Origin: Sweltsa coloradensis
Taxonomy: Eukaryota > Arthropoda > Insecta > Plecoptera > Chloroperlidae
Length of the DNA stretch: 64,000 nucleotides
Direction of reading: 5' to 3'
Assembly: GCA_024449915.1 (NCBI GenBank)
Contig: JAMZAV010000322.1
Location: forward strand, 62,001 to 126,000
A program made the position numbers and the translations under genes. Below, piece after piece: positions 45,441 through 56,937 of this stretch (position 1 is its first letter; the number at the start of each line of letters is the position of its first letter). Below the pieces are notes generated by a model. That model searched no databases, was not told the origin of the DNA, and worked only from the letters and a program-made list of their open reading frames with translations.

Positions 45441-46084
45441 TACTCAAAACTAGAAAAGCACCAATAGGAATCTTAAAGGAAACCTTCAAAATAATTTACC
45501 CCCTTTTTTTGTCCTTTAGTCAAAAGCTTCAGATTCCCAACAATGAGTTGGGCGGTTATTAGTTTTTTTGATTACTGAGATAATATGACTTTACCCCACC
45601 TCACATCTTCCTTTTCGCAAGCCTTTTATTGTGACGATCAAAATTCGCATTATTCCATGGTGTGGTATTCTTTTCAAAACTCAAGACGAACTATTGCAAG
45701 TAAAAGACACAATAAGCTACTCATTTCGCAGAAAATTGCCTGCCATTAAATTTAACATACGTTCATCAGTAAAGAAATCGATTGTACAAGTTTAATCATA
45801 AATCCAGACATCAAATAAGGGCAAATTAGCACTTCTGCTGGCTCGTGGCCATGGAGGGGGGGGGGAGGGCAACTGCCCCCCTTGCCCTCTCCTGCGGGTG
45901 CCCATGCACCCACGTGATGGCGACATATTTTTTGCTATAGTGCCCCAAATTAGGTGGCCTAACACACTTTTTCAGGCGAGCCCTTAAATATGCCGTGGCA
46001 AACAGCTAAGCATACCCACCGGCAAGGGCGTCTACAGAAATCTTGTCCGGGACGGGCAAAAATCCCAACTTGTACCTTCGCGGA

Positions 46085-46245
46085 AAAATTAGGGGGGTTT
46101 GGGGGCCTGCCCCCCAACAACTGCGCCGCAGGCGAAATTTTTTTATCAGGTTTTTAGAGTGCATTTGGTGCGTTTTAGAAAAAAGTAGTGGGCTAAATGC
46201 AACATCAAAATAATGTAGTTTTTGTGCAGTCGAACTGACATTACC
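46085..46245 (+). repeat. Diverged repeat block, copy 2
   Basis: Matches 45280-45440: 'gggggtttgggggcctgccc', 'gcgccgcaggcgaaattt', 'gtttttagagtgcatttggt', 'agaaaaaagtagtgggctaa'. The two copies suggest repeated insertion or tandem duplication within the hAT-like element. Confidence 0.7.
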
Positions 46246-47432
46246 AGGATATTTCGGCGACAAGTGTACCCTTCTCAATTTTTAATATTAATATATAAAA
46301 ATAAAATGAATATTCTAATTCACAACTAAACTATTCTTAAATAATATATGCATATAAATAATAGAGTGGAGTTGATTTACCTTTACATTTATTTTATGTC
46401 ATCGAAGATAGCAATAGCTGGATATACTGAAAAGTATTGTCGGACACTTCTTGGTAAGATAGCTTTAAAAAAAATGACGGACCAGACCGGCCAGTGGCGT
46501 AAAACTTATCTCATAGTTTTGGCTTTGTCCTTGATTTTTTACTATAATTAGTAGGTGCCTTACAATTGTTATTAATATTTTTAGGGGTGTTGTAACTTTC
46601 TATTTTTAATGTATTTCATTATTTTTATTCAATTTCTTACCACAGCGCTAACATAAATCAGTGTATTACACTTTTTCTTGTGTCTACTTCAGCCTACGCC
46701 AGATAGGTTCATACATAAACATTGGTGTGGTTTTCTTGTATTAATTCCCATTACAGTGACACCCTCTTTCGAATTGCCACGTGTTTTCTTTTATCCTCTC
46801 TCATACTTTTTCTCAATAATTTCTTTCTTTCCCCCCCCCCCCCCCCCCCTCCCAGGCTACTGGAGCGGCCGCTACCTTGCTCCCGTGGGGTGGGCGCTAC
46901 TGTCCTGGAAGGTCTTGTCCTTGTGCTCGATTGGGGTTTTTAACAAAAATGTTGGCTCAAGAAACCGAAAAAAATGACTATCAAATGTTAAAAGCTTGGC
47001 CAGGGATCATAACCCCCCTCCTCCCCACCCCCTGCGGACACCCATATCCACCCGGCACCACTGGTAGTAGTGGTTACAGAAAAAAATATAAGATGCTTGG
47101 TGGTACCGCGCGTTTGGGTGACTTTGTTCTTTTTCAGTTTATTTGGCACGATCTTTTGAGCGCGCATTTGAAAACCATCACAATAATTACATTCCCATCT
47201 GACACGAGTATTGGCTTGTACGGGAAGTTTTCATCATATAGGCATGATACTATTTCTTTAATAGCTCATATTTATGCAGCAAACACTCAATGACTAATAG
47301 GCCTACTTACTTACGTCCACACAACGACCGTCCACCCCCCACCCACCACCCCCATCCACCCTGACCTGACCACCCACCCACCTATTTCTCGCGGGGCCAT
47401 GGCCCCGAATTTGTATGGTCAGGCCGCCACTG

Positions 47433-48526
47433 GTGCACATAACCAGTATGGGCTCTGCCATGGTAAACACTTAGCATGGGACCACGTGCGTGCAACACAG
47501 GCTTACAAGGAGGCCAGCTGTGCAGACGATCCTCCACGCACTATCGCCAACTGTTTGGGCTGAAATATTAAAACATTTCGGACCAACACTTGCATGGGCG
47601 GAAATCGCAACAATGGTAATATCTACGAATTGACGACGTTAAACGAAACAAAATTCAAAGTTTCTTTGATTTTGTCTTTAGAAAAATAAGTAGGGTTGTC
47701 CAAACCTTAGCCATGTCAAACTACCAACCATGAAAGACAGGGGAATACTTAAATACATAAGTAAAAATTTTTATACGTAATAGTAAACGTCACAGTAAAC
47801 GAAATTACTTAAAGGAACTCAATCAATACTCAAACTTATTGATTTCAATAAACTGAACATGTTGAATGATTTATTCATCATAGGATAGTTTAAAAGGAAT
47901 GTTTATATTTAGAAAAATGGCATCCCTTTTGAAAAGGGGAGAGTTGTAGTGAAATCAGGGTTTCTATTTCACTTTTATTGATTGGATATCGATTTCCATC
48001 GATATTGGGTATTTGGTAATCATCCAACATAATATAATATTAGAAAACCAATCATCATTTAGTACACAATGATTGGTAGTCACATAGTCATCAATCCATC
48101 AATCAATATCAGAATATTGATTGATTTGATAGGTTTTAGTTCTGGGTTATGAACTGTAATGTTAATTCAAAGCCATTACAGTCTCTAAAACTAGGCAGAC
48201 AAAGTGCAATCTATTCACTTACGTCACTGTGTAATAACACACTTTTGATGACTTGGCATTCTTACCAGGCACGTAGTAATGTACAAATCACCATCGGCAC
48301 AGTTCTGGAAACAGCTGACTCTCTTATTGGGCCAGGTGAATGCAGCCTAATTCAAACTAGCCAATGACATGTAGCCACAGGTCCATGTAGTGACAATTAA
48401 GGAATGTGTTACCAGTCACTACATGAAGTGGCCAGGTTGGCTCTCTCTTATCTCAGCCATCTTTGAAGTAGGAAGTGTTTCCAGGATAGGGAATGAATTT
48501 CATAGTTAAAACCATAACCTTGTGTA
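47433..48526 (-). repeat. Interspersed repeat F, copy 2 (empty-site copy)
   Basis: Reverse complement of 25413-26793 without the hAT-type MITE. It carries the single ATGATTAC that is duplicated around the MITE in copy 1. A 72-codon open frame (48149-48367) equals the minus-strand frame in copy 1 apart from one residue. No domain was recognised, so I treat it as repeat DNA. Confidence 0.85.
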
Positions 48527-49405
48527 AGTGAAAAGTCTGGCTTTATTAAATGTAGTTCTATTTACACAGCTTACATGATTTTATGGTAAGAACACCCATA
48601 CTCTCCCAAATCACTGATCCTTCAAGTTAAGTAGTCTGAAAGTGTACCAATACTTATTGATCAGCAATCAATTAACATATTGACTATTGATTGATAAATA
48701 TTGCGGGCACTACAATATCTTGCACTTACGATTTTTCTTCCGCCGGTACGAATAGGTGGAAGAAATAAATCATATAGTGCAAGATACATAAAAAAATTTA
48801 AAAAATTTAAATTAAAATTAAAATTTTTCCAAGTAATAGAAACAAAAATCATCCTTCAAACCAAAATTTATGAGCAGGGATTCGTACGGAGTGTACGTAA
48901 TTAATTTCTCTGTAATCATCTATATAAGGCTTACTATTAAACCCAAAAATAAAAATAAAAAGTTTTGAAAATGTCAGATGATCATAACTATATCTGTTTT
49001 TTGTTTTAGGCTATATATATAAAAAAAATTGGCAGATAAGGAATATTTGGTGTAGGCCTATATCAAGGGAGAGAGGCTTAAATTTAGCGATCACTTTACT
49101 GTCTGTCCGTCTAGCCGTGTGTGACTGGTAAAAAAAATAATAAATACAAATTCAACCTGAACTAGTCACATTTTGTCAATTTAATTCATACCATTTAGAT
49201 ATATGGGCATGATTCTCTTTGGTCAATTTAAATATGAACAAGAGTAGGCCTACGCTTAAAACAACTCAATTTGAATACATATATTATAGAATCTTTAGTT
49301 TGATAAACAACCTGAGATGGCATTTATTTAGTTTCCATGTAAACAAGGTACGAAATGTTGAACAAGACGTTCCACAATGCATAGTTGGCGCGCGCTTCTA
49401 GCATT
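48527..49405. other. No gene seen; contains one hairpin
   Basis: AT-rich spacer with the hairpin described at 48716-48786. No other feature. Confidence 0.5.
48716..48786. repeat. Short imperfect hairpin, about 30-bp stem
   Basis: TATCTTGCACT, GATTT and TTCTTCC on the left pair with GGAAGAA, AAATC and AGTGCAAGATA on the right around a loop of about 10 bases ('ggtacgaata'). Length and bulges resemble a pre-miRNA, but a small MITE would look the same. Confidence 0.6.
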
Positions 49406-49470
49406 GATCACGGTGGTGTAGCGGTCAGCGTTCGGCGCAGCAGGTTGGGGTTCGAGTACGGCGATGGGCG
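49406..49470 (+). repeat. tRNA-derived SINE head
   Basis: 'CGGTGGTGTAGCGGTCAGCG' (A-box region) and 'TGGGGTTCGAGTACGG' (B-box region) are 30-35 bases apart. The anticodon stem is weak and no acceptor pairing is evident, so a SINE or pseudo-tRNA. Confidence 0.55.
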
Positions 49471-49731
49471 ATAAAATTTGTGTATGTCTACTTACTCTCT
49501 CTGTATTAACTTGAATTAATTGTCCTACACACAGTTTAAATAAATTGAAATGCTTGCACAATTGAAAAGATATATAATTTTAAACTTTTGTTAGTTAATA
49601 TTTTCGTTTGTGTGCGTGACTTCCTCGCGTCTCTACTAGATGGTGCTAGTGTTCCCGAAACATTCTCACCGCCGGGCCGTAAGCTATCCCGCTGTGACAA
49701 TAGTGAAGCAACTGTCGGATTTGCTACAGCG

Positions 49732-50129
49732 GCCCGCCTGTGGACCATAAGCGGCGAACTGATGGCAAACTGTGTATCGCCGGCTATGGCCCATAAGCGG
49801 GCCGTTGTCACAAAAATGCAGCACAGTATTTTCGAAACTGCTGGTTTTGCTACAGTGGGCCGCTTATGGCCCATAAGCGGCGCGTTCCTTATGGCAAAGT
49901 TATGGGCGCCTGGCCAACCCCATAAGCGGGCCCGCCTGTGGACCATAAGCGGCGAACTGATGGCAAACTGTGTATCGCCGGCTATGGCCCATAAGCGGGC
50001 CGTTGTCACAAAAATGCAGCACAGTATTTACGAAACTGATGGTTTTGCTACAGTGGGCCGCTTATGGCCCATAAGCGGCGCGCTGCTTATGGCAAAGTTA
50101 TGGGCGCCTGGCCAACCCCATAAGCGGGC
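49732..50129 (+). repeat. Two tandem 198-bp units rich in the CCGCTTATGG palindrome
   Basis: Units start at 49732 and 49930 with 'gcccgcctgtggaccataag' and are nearly identical. Each contains several CCGCTTATGG / CCATAAGCGG pairs that form perfect palindromes around 'GGCCCATAAGCGG'. Open frames on both strands (157 and 193 codons) exist only because the unit length is divisible by three and the palindromes lack stops. Confidence 0.85.
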
Positions 50130-50222
50130 CGTAAGCGCATCGCCGCTTATGGGCCATCAGCTCAACTGATGGCGATGTTACAGTTTGCCATAGGATCGCC
50201 ATCACTTGTGCTACTTGGGATA

Positions 50223-50350
50223 GGCTGGCAGCCATATTGGAAGTGGAAGGTGCATTCTATACCATAGGCCGGCAGCCATATTGGAAGTGGAAGGTGCATT
50301 CTATACCATAGGCCGGCAGCCATATTGGAAGTGGAAGGTGCATTCAAGTT
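50223..50350 (+). repeat. Three tandem 44-bp units
   Basis: 'ggccggcagccatattggaa' plus 'gtggaaggtgcattctat' recurs at about 50223, 50267 and 50311 with almost no divergence. Confidence 0.9.
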
Positions 50351-50416
50351 GCACTCTAATGCATAGGCTAGCCTAACCTACTTACTAGGACAGTTTAGCG
50401 GTCGGCCTTAGGTGGC

Positions 50417-50487
50417 TAGTAGTAGTAGTAGTAGTGGTGGTGGTGGTGGTGGTAGTGGTAGTAGTAGTAGTAGTAGTAGTGGTAGTG

Positions 50488-50536
<49 letters not shown>

Positions 50537-50584
50537 GAGGAGGAGGAGGAGGAGGAGGAGCAGCAGCAGCAGCAGCAGCAGCAG
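50417..50584 (+). repeat. Compound trinucleotide microsatellite
   Basis: (TAG/TGG)n, then (AGG)n from about 50533, then (AGC)n to 50584. Homopolymeric Val, Tyr or Ser frames across it are artefacts of the repeat. Confidence 0.95.
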
Positions 50585-51344
50585 GTAGGTTGTTTTATCA
50601 GAGGTATTTGGGTTGATCTATACTTGAACAAACTTCACTCAGTAAATCAGTACACAACCGACTATCTATGCAGGCTCGTACCTACCAACACAGGTGACGG
50701 ATGTTATCGCCGCAGTAACCGTGTTTAATGCCTGCTTGATATAATTATCACGGACATGAAAAATTCGCTTCTAGCCAAAGATTTCACGAAAACAAGTGGG
50801 TCCAACCGCCGCAACGTGGCCAATTCTGTTGCTCAGTGTCTTGTCAAACGGTGAACATTTGTGTACGACTGTACGTCTTGAAAACAATGAGCTTGGGGTC
50901 TCTACGAAGGGATTTTTGTCAAGGTCTCATGGCCACGGAGTTGTGTATGAATTTGTTGAAAGTTACTTTATTAGTATCATTTTGTTTGATAACCCAACAG
51001 GAAGTAAGATTGTTTCTTAGTTTTTTCGCATTATATAATATACGATATTTTGACCTGAATGTTTATAAAACAAATATGTTGATTGGTTGATGTATTGCTG
51101 TGTTGTTTGTGCTGACAAGATGCAATGGCCAAGGGTGATTTTCCTTGCATCGAAGCGACTAAAGAATATATGAATGAATAATAAACAAGCTATGCAAATA
51201 ACACAGAAAAGAGAGAGAGAGAGAGATTTTATTGTGGCTAGGGAAATAATGGACTCAGTTTTCGAAGCCTCGGTGATTGAAATGCTTCATTAGACAAACG
51301 TGATAGATTAGCTTGGATCCCTTCGACGCTACCGTGAGAGAGTG
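50585..51344. other. No gene seen
   Basis: Mixed sequence. Two overlapping plus-strand frames (50796-51090) of 74 and 84 codons have no recognised domain. A (GA)n run lies at about 51207. Confidence 0.4.
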
Positions 51345-51485
51345 AGCGAGCGAGAGAGTGAGTGAGTGAGTGAGTGAGTGAGTGAGTGAGTGAGTGAGTG
51401 AGTGAGTGAGTGAGTGAGTGAGTGAGTAAGTGAGTGAGTGAGTGTGCGAGCGAGCGAGCGAGCGATTGATTGAGTGAGTGAGGAG
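51345..51485 (+). repeat. (GAGT)n microsatellite
   Basis: About 30 tetranucleotide units with gagc variants near both ends. The minus-strand frame rich in Leu, Thr, His and Ser is repeat translation. Confidence 0.95.
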
Positions 51486-51915
51486 ACGAGTCAGTGAGTG
51501 AAGGACCGTATGCTGGAAAACCAAGATCTATGTTGATTTGGTTGGATGTTTCATTGTAAACTTTAGCGATAATATTTCAATTTTGAATGTAGAGGTAGTA
51601 CCTCTGTATCTGATGATACGCCATATAAAACTTGTTGTGTACAAAATCAGAGAATACTAGGACAGTCAATAAAAATAATACTTTCTTGTTTATTATTATT
51701 ATCAGCCATCTTCTACGGCCTCAATGAAATTTTAAATAATTGTTTAATCAGCGACAATATTGTTCATTTCGTGTGCATTTATTTGACAACACCCGAATTT
51801 GTTTGTTTAATCATTTTGCCCATTTTTAGTTATGCCCAATATCTTCGATTTATAATTGAAACTTGATTGCCCTGAAAAGACGACATAAATGTTATATGAT
51901 TCCCTTGATTTTAAA

Positions 51916-52093
51916 CTAGGAAAACGCCAAAGTCGTTGTTAAACGAGTGAGTGAGCCATGTGTATAGAACCCGGTATCATTCCCCATACTGGGCTAGATC
52001 CAGCCTTAGGTATATGGGAGGAAAGGGGATGTTCCCGGGTACTCAACACTTGGCTCACTCACTCGTTTAACAACGACTTTGGCGTTTTCCTAG
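51916..52093. repeat. Family D foldback: two Helentron-like 3' ends facing outward
   Basis: Both ends are CTAGGAAAACGCCAAAG-type 3' termini in inverted orientation. The 48-bp arms differ at one position and continue through GTTGTTAAACGAGTGAGTG. The spacer of about 82 bp is non-coding. The end motif matches families A-C (CTAG plus AACG/CGTT stem), with CTCACTCGT replacing GCTCATCC as the subterminal sequence. T flanks both ends. Confidence 0.85.
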
Positions 52094-53034
52094 TATAATC
52101 ATTTCAGAAACATTTGTGGTCACAGACCCTTGTTCAACAGATCACCCCAGGCTAAATAGAACGGCCAGCTAGTGTACGACTCCTAGTTTTAGCATAGATC
52201 CTGCCTCCAGCGTCAATGTAGGCTTATGAAAAATTAAAGACAATTTAGGCCGACAGGCGAACAGAGAAAATGGTTTTTAGTTTATTTGGTTTCAGGGCGC
52301 GTCAGCCGTTCGGTTATAAAGGGCCAGTCTAGCCTAAAAGGGATATAGGGAGGAAAATCCTATACTGGTCAGAACCAGCCACGGATAGGTGAAGAAAGGG
52401 GGGTTCTCACGTCGTGGTCGGTATCGTCTTTGGCATCGTTCGTATCGTCAAGGAGGTCGTCAGGGAAAGGGTAGAGGTCCCCGACGACGACTGCCAGAGG
52501 TCGCATCTTTTCGTGGAGTAATATATAGGCCCTACTTCTCTTTTATACTTACCAGCTGATGTTTGCGAAATGGACTTACTCTCTTTCCTCGTCTTTTACG
52601 ATTAGCAGAGCCATGCTCTGTGCCTATAAGCCCGACCATACGGCTTAGGCCTACGTAAAGCGGTCACATAACTTGAATTCATGGCGTAGGTTAGAATAAA
52701 GTAGGTGGTCTAATCTACGATTTTAATTATACCTTTATATGGCGTAACACTGTGGTATTGTACTATTTCTTGTGGATGGTCATCATTATCAATAAGTTAA
52801 TAAATCTAAATATAAGAATAATGACATCAGCTGAGAATGACATACTAACAACAAACAAAACCATAAGGAAAAGACACAGACTTTGTTATAGCGACTATCT
52901 GAATTGTTTTTATATCGCAGGCTGTGGCCTATTTTACAGATAGAAAATATAAACAAAATGCTATCGATATTTAAAAATATCACATTTTTATTTCTTTTAG
53001 GTTTAAATCTCAACAGATCTAGCTGATTTTGTTA
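52094..53034. other. No gene seen
   Basis: A partial relative of the family D spacer ('cctatactggtcagaaccag', then 'ggataggtgaagaaaggggg') lies at 52358-52410. The remainder has no recognised feature. Confidence 0.45.
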
Positions 53035-53208
53035 ACAGTTCTCAGTTAATTCGTACCGGATGTCTGTTTAAAATTTCAGCGCAATTTTTTCAGTGATTCG
53101 GTTGATTTTCAACGTACACACACACACACACACACACACGCACGCAGACTCACGATTGACCGCCATTTAAGTGGAATGGAAATCACAACGTTCGCTGCGC
53201 TCACTCGT
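53035..53208 (-). repeat. Family D 5'-end fragment
   Basis: The right edge, inverted, reads ACGAGTGAGCGCAGCGAACG, then 'ttgtgatttccattccactt'. This has the same layout as family A and C 5' ends (short terminus, AGCGNAGCGA-type repeat, 'tttccat'). ACGAGTGAG is the inverse of the CTCACTCGT found inside the 3' ends at 51916-52093, which links both pieces to one family. An (AC)n run lies at about 53116-53140. Confidence 0.65.
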
Positions 53209-54366
53209 TCAATAACCACTTTTCCTAAATATGTATGACGATGTATAAAATGTAGATCACTCACCAACGTCAGTTAATATGTCGCTAAACAGACTTAAAT
53301 TTTGTTATCTACATTTGCTTTCTAAAATTAACGCCATTTGATTTTCATGGCCACTCCCAAATGGACCCAGTTTGACAAAAGCTCAAGTTCCGACAACCTT
53401 CCGAGTTTTGTCCCAGTCACAGGTCTGTATAGCGATTAGCTGATGTTCGCTTAGCCATTCAAACGAGCTTTCTAAAAGCCATATGCATTCAATTCCCTTC
53501 TCATTACAGTCACCGATGAATGGGGCGGGTTCTAATCTGCACGGATAAGTGGATCGCTCCCTGGGCAAAGCGACCTCTGCACATAATCGTTCCACCAACT
53601 TCTAATAGGTTACAGAGACATGTGAATGCGCTGCTCACAGAGCTTAGTGGCTGATGGTTGACCTGTGATATCACAAACTGTTGGGTATTATAGGGGAAAA
53701 GTTTTAACTGTCCGAGCCACTCTTAGACCTAACTGAAATGTAACGAACCCCATCTAAAACCCCTTGGCTTATTTGGAGAATACTTCTGAGTATAGTTGTA
53801 GTTTATTTCACATGTTTGTTAGTAATTTGTTGAAGAAATGTACCTTACTAAGCAAGTATGGAATGAAATAACTTCAAACTTGCGTATACAGTTATGTGAA
53901 GAGTTTAATATAAAAGTTCTTTTAAACTTTAGTATGTTTCTTTCAAGTGCATTTCTTTCGTATGTCCCACTATACCGTTGAGTTGTAGCTTCAATAACCT
54001 TCAAAGTAATTTAAAATCTAATTTTCAACTGATCGACTGTGAACATGAGGGAAAACAGATGACTACAAAATTAAAATACAATTAAATGTACACCTTGAGT
54101 CGTCTCTATATAAAAGATGAGGACTTTCATGTGATGTCCAGATGGTGTAGGGCGGCTCCCTAGGGTCTTCACTGGTCCGGTGTCGTTTGAGGGCAACCTG
54201 AGGGACACACGGACACTTTCAGTTTCAGAACAGATTATTTCCGTAATCGCAGAGAGTGAATTATCAACATACATTGTCCAAGGAATAGCACTACATTGAT
54301 TAATGTTCAATTAGTTTGGAAAAGGCCAAATGGCTAGTTTAGTTTAGATTGGAGAAGGGTTGACAG
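53209..54366. other. No gene seen
   Basis: Mixed sequence. Frames of 60-79 codons on the minus strand have no recognised domain. Confidence 0.5.
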
Positions 54367-54555
54367 GTTGGGAAAGCATAGAGAACATAAAGCCCAGCCT
54401 GAAGGGCTGGGGGCGACAAAACTTTTCACCTGCTGATGACAACTGCAGCTAATTAGTAACAACTTTAAATTAGCTACAGTTGTCATCAGCAGGTGAAAAG
54501 TTTTGTCGCCCCCAGCCCTTCAGGCTGGGCTTTATGTTCTTTATGCTTTCCCAAC
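54367..54555. mobile_element. Near-perfect 189-bp hairpin (MITE or foldback)
   Basis: The arms start GTTGGGAAAGCATAGAGAAC and end with the inverse. They pair over about 85 bp with very few mismatches around a short loop ('gtaacaactttaa'). An inner self-complementary piece, CAGCCTGAAGGGCTGG, lies in each arm. No matching flanking duplication was found. A transcript would fold into a long dsRNA hairpin. Confidence 0.85.
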
Positions 54556-55225
54556 TACACTGACTAAGTTACATGTGTTGCTCTAAAGATGATTCTGTCC
54601 TTCTTTGTAAAAGTGTTGAAGACTTTACTCACTGATCCTGATTTGTGATTACATTCAGTCATTCAGTAAGAATTTCAAGGTGTTATAACTCGAGAAACAT
54701 TACCGTGGGCGAAATGTAATGACTTTACCAGGACCCCATGCAATGATATTCCACGCTATGTAATAACTTATGACGTAGAAACAGATTGGCAGTTTGTATT
54801 GAAAAACAAGAAAAAATGTTGCTAATTTGCCACACGAGTTCTAATATCACTTTTGGAATTATTATAGAAGAATCTAATAATTTCGTGTAAATTGATGAAT
54901 TACTTAATCAAAAGTGCGAATTTGTTTGGCGAAAGAATTGAGGTTGACTGTACCTACTTCCAAACGATTTATGATCGCTAGACCGAACGTGCGTCTCAAA
55001 CTAATCAAGTTTCTCAATCTGATTGCGAGAACACATTGAGGCAATTCACCATTTCGAGTAAAAACTTGTTTTAAAAACCGCCAAAACACTTTATGTATCA
55101 CTTTTTTCTTTTAAGTTTACCAAGTATTTTTTTTTCTTTCAAAATAACCAAAAGTATATTTCTATCTGTAGTCACTTCAAGAGAGGAGTTCTCTGGCAGA
55201 GTGGCACAAAGGAATTCAGTTCACT
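54556..55225. other. No gene seen
   Basis: AT-rich spacer without recognised features. Confidence 0.5.
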
Positions 55226-55409
55226 TACTGTATTTATGCGAGTATAGGCCTCGGGTATATTTGAAACTGTCAAGTTCAAAAAGTGGGGTGCGGCCATTAT
55301 GTGAAGCAATTTATCAATAGTATTTATATCCAAATCTTTAAAATCTGAGTGGTCAAAATAAGGGTGCGGCCTTTACTCGAGGGCGGCCTATAAGCGAGTA
55401 AATACGGTA
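55226..55409. mobile_element. MITE with TACYGTATTTA ends
   Basis: The left end 'tactgtatttatgcgagta' plus 'taggcc' and the right end 'ggcctataagcgagtaaa' plus 'tacggta' are inverted copies of about 25 bp. The interior contains a 'gggtgcggcc' phrase twice. It is 184 bp and non-coding. Confidence 0.75.
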
Positions 55410-56507
55410 TTTATAATTATTTTACATGTGCCATTACCTCTAAAAAAAAATCAAATACATGCAACTCGAGAAATGTGATTTTTTCAGATGGCAACATTAT
55501 CAAATTCCTAATAAAATTATGATTTGATTGTTTTCCACATCAAAAAAGTACACGTTTACTTATAATGTCTAATGTCCTTCTAGGAAAATGGATTTTAATT
55601 TGTAAGATATTAATTTCTACATTGTATGCAATAACCCCGTAATAAATACCATTTAAACTTACATCCTTCTCTCACTTGAGTGTATACTGTATAGTTTCAC
55701 TTGTAGCGACATAAAAACAACTAGAATTTACAAATTATTGACCAATATACAATATAGTAATTTAACTCGAACAGAGGGTTAGAGGATGTTAACGCGTTAT
55801 TGGCGAGACTGCAATACGGGAGATCGTTGCTTCGATATTAGTCACTGGCATTCCTTAATGTTTCTAGGGTTTTCTCAGTGAACCAACATAGGCTCATCAA
55901 GCCGCGGGAACGAGCTGCTACTATCGCTATCTGTTGACTGAACACAAAGTTACGTTGTCATCCATGCACATCACCCTAGCAGCCACGACTCATGTATCAC
56001 CAACATAGGCTCAAAGAGAATTTAGTTTGTAAAATAATTTACAATTTTGTAAAGGTATACCATGACAGAATAGTTCCTTCGGTTTTCAAATGCCAGAAGG
56101 TTAGCATCTTTACAAAGTTGTGCATAATCTACTCTATGGTACTGAATGTTACATTTTATGCATAAGTACACGAAACGGCCTGGTTTAAAAATAAATAAAA
56201 AAATCGGGCCGGGATTTCGGGCCAAAATTCCCATCTCTATAGTACCGTTAATAGCACTTTATTGAAAACTAATTGTTTCTACTTACTTATTGCCTCGTCG
56301 TTTGCTTTGCATATTCTGCGGCTTTCCTGAATGGTAGTTTCTGAAACTCTGTCAGGCAGGACCACTTTCTCGAGCAGACGTTTTTTATACTTTGGGCGTC
56401 CTTATTTTTATATTTATCCATCTGTAATATTTAGAATCAGATAAGACATAGGCCTGCAAGCCTAACTGCTTTATGCAACCGATATCTAAGGTTTGTAACT
56501 ACTTAAA
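55410..56507. other. No gene; possible SINE relic
   Basis: At 55780-55850 'ttattggcgagactgcaata' and 'cgttgcttcgatattag' could be decayed A- and B-box regions. Otherwise AT-rich with no recognised frame. Confidence 0.35.
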
Positions 56508-56937
56508 TAAGTTTATTTGGATAAAGAAGCAAGGAGGAATGGAGTGGGGATCATGGTAAGCCCAAAATGGAAGAAAGAAGTATTAGAAGTACAGGAAGAA
56601 GGAGATATGATAATAAAGATAAGGATGAAAGTAAAACATGAGGAATGGGACATATGTCAAATCTATGCCCCACAAGTAGGATGTGACCTGGAAGCTAAAA
56701 AAAGATTGAGGAAAAGCTGGAAGGGCTAAGTGGAAGAAGAGACGTAACTCTGCTCGGAGACTTTAATGCGCAAGTTGGCAATGAAAGGAATGGATATGAG
56801 GAAATAATTGGAAAATATGGGTATGGAAAAAGAAATGTAGAGGGAGAAAGGCTATTGGATTTGTGTAATAGGAACGAGCTTGTTATAGGGAATACATGGT
56901 TCCAGAAAAGGGATAGCCATAGGATTACAAGGTATAG

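Larger units (their letters stand above)
45157..47432. mobile_element. Putative hAT-like element with CAGTGGCGGC ends
   Basis: CAGTGGCGGCTTGA at the left and the inverse TCAGGCCGCCACTG at the right share about 14 bp, followed on both sides by a GGGGCCA-containing stretch. CAGTGGCGG-type ends are common in animal hAT elements. The 8-bp flanks (ATCGTACC, GTGCACAT) do not match, so the two ends may belong to different copies or a rearrangement. The interior contains two related GC-rich blocks, a poly-C tract (about 46830-46850) and no transposase motif. It abuts the broken Copia RT. Confidence 0.45.

Noticed and set aside
45157..47432. Confident hAT element with matching target duplication
   Set aside because: The TIR tips agree but the 8-bp flanks differ, so only a tentative element is listed.
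49536..50169. 157- and 193-codon frames on opposite strands
   Set aside because: Created by a 198-bp tandem unit divisible by three; internally repetitive with no domain.
50416..50631. Long Val/Gly/Ala and Tyr/Ser/His frames
   Set aside because: Pure translation of the compound trinucleotide microsatellite.
51255..51524. 89-codon frame with THSLTHSL repeats
   Set aside because: Translation of the (GAGT)n microsatellite on the minus strand.
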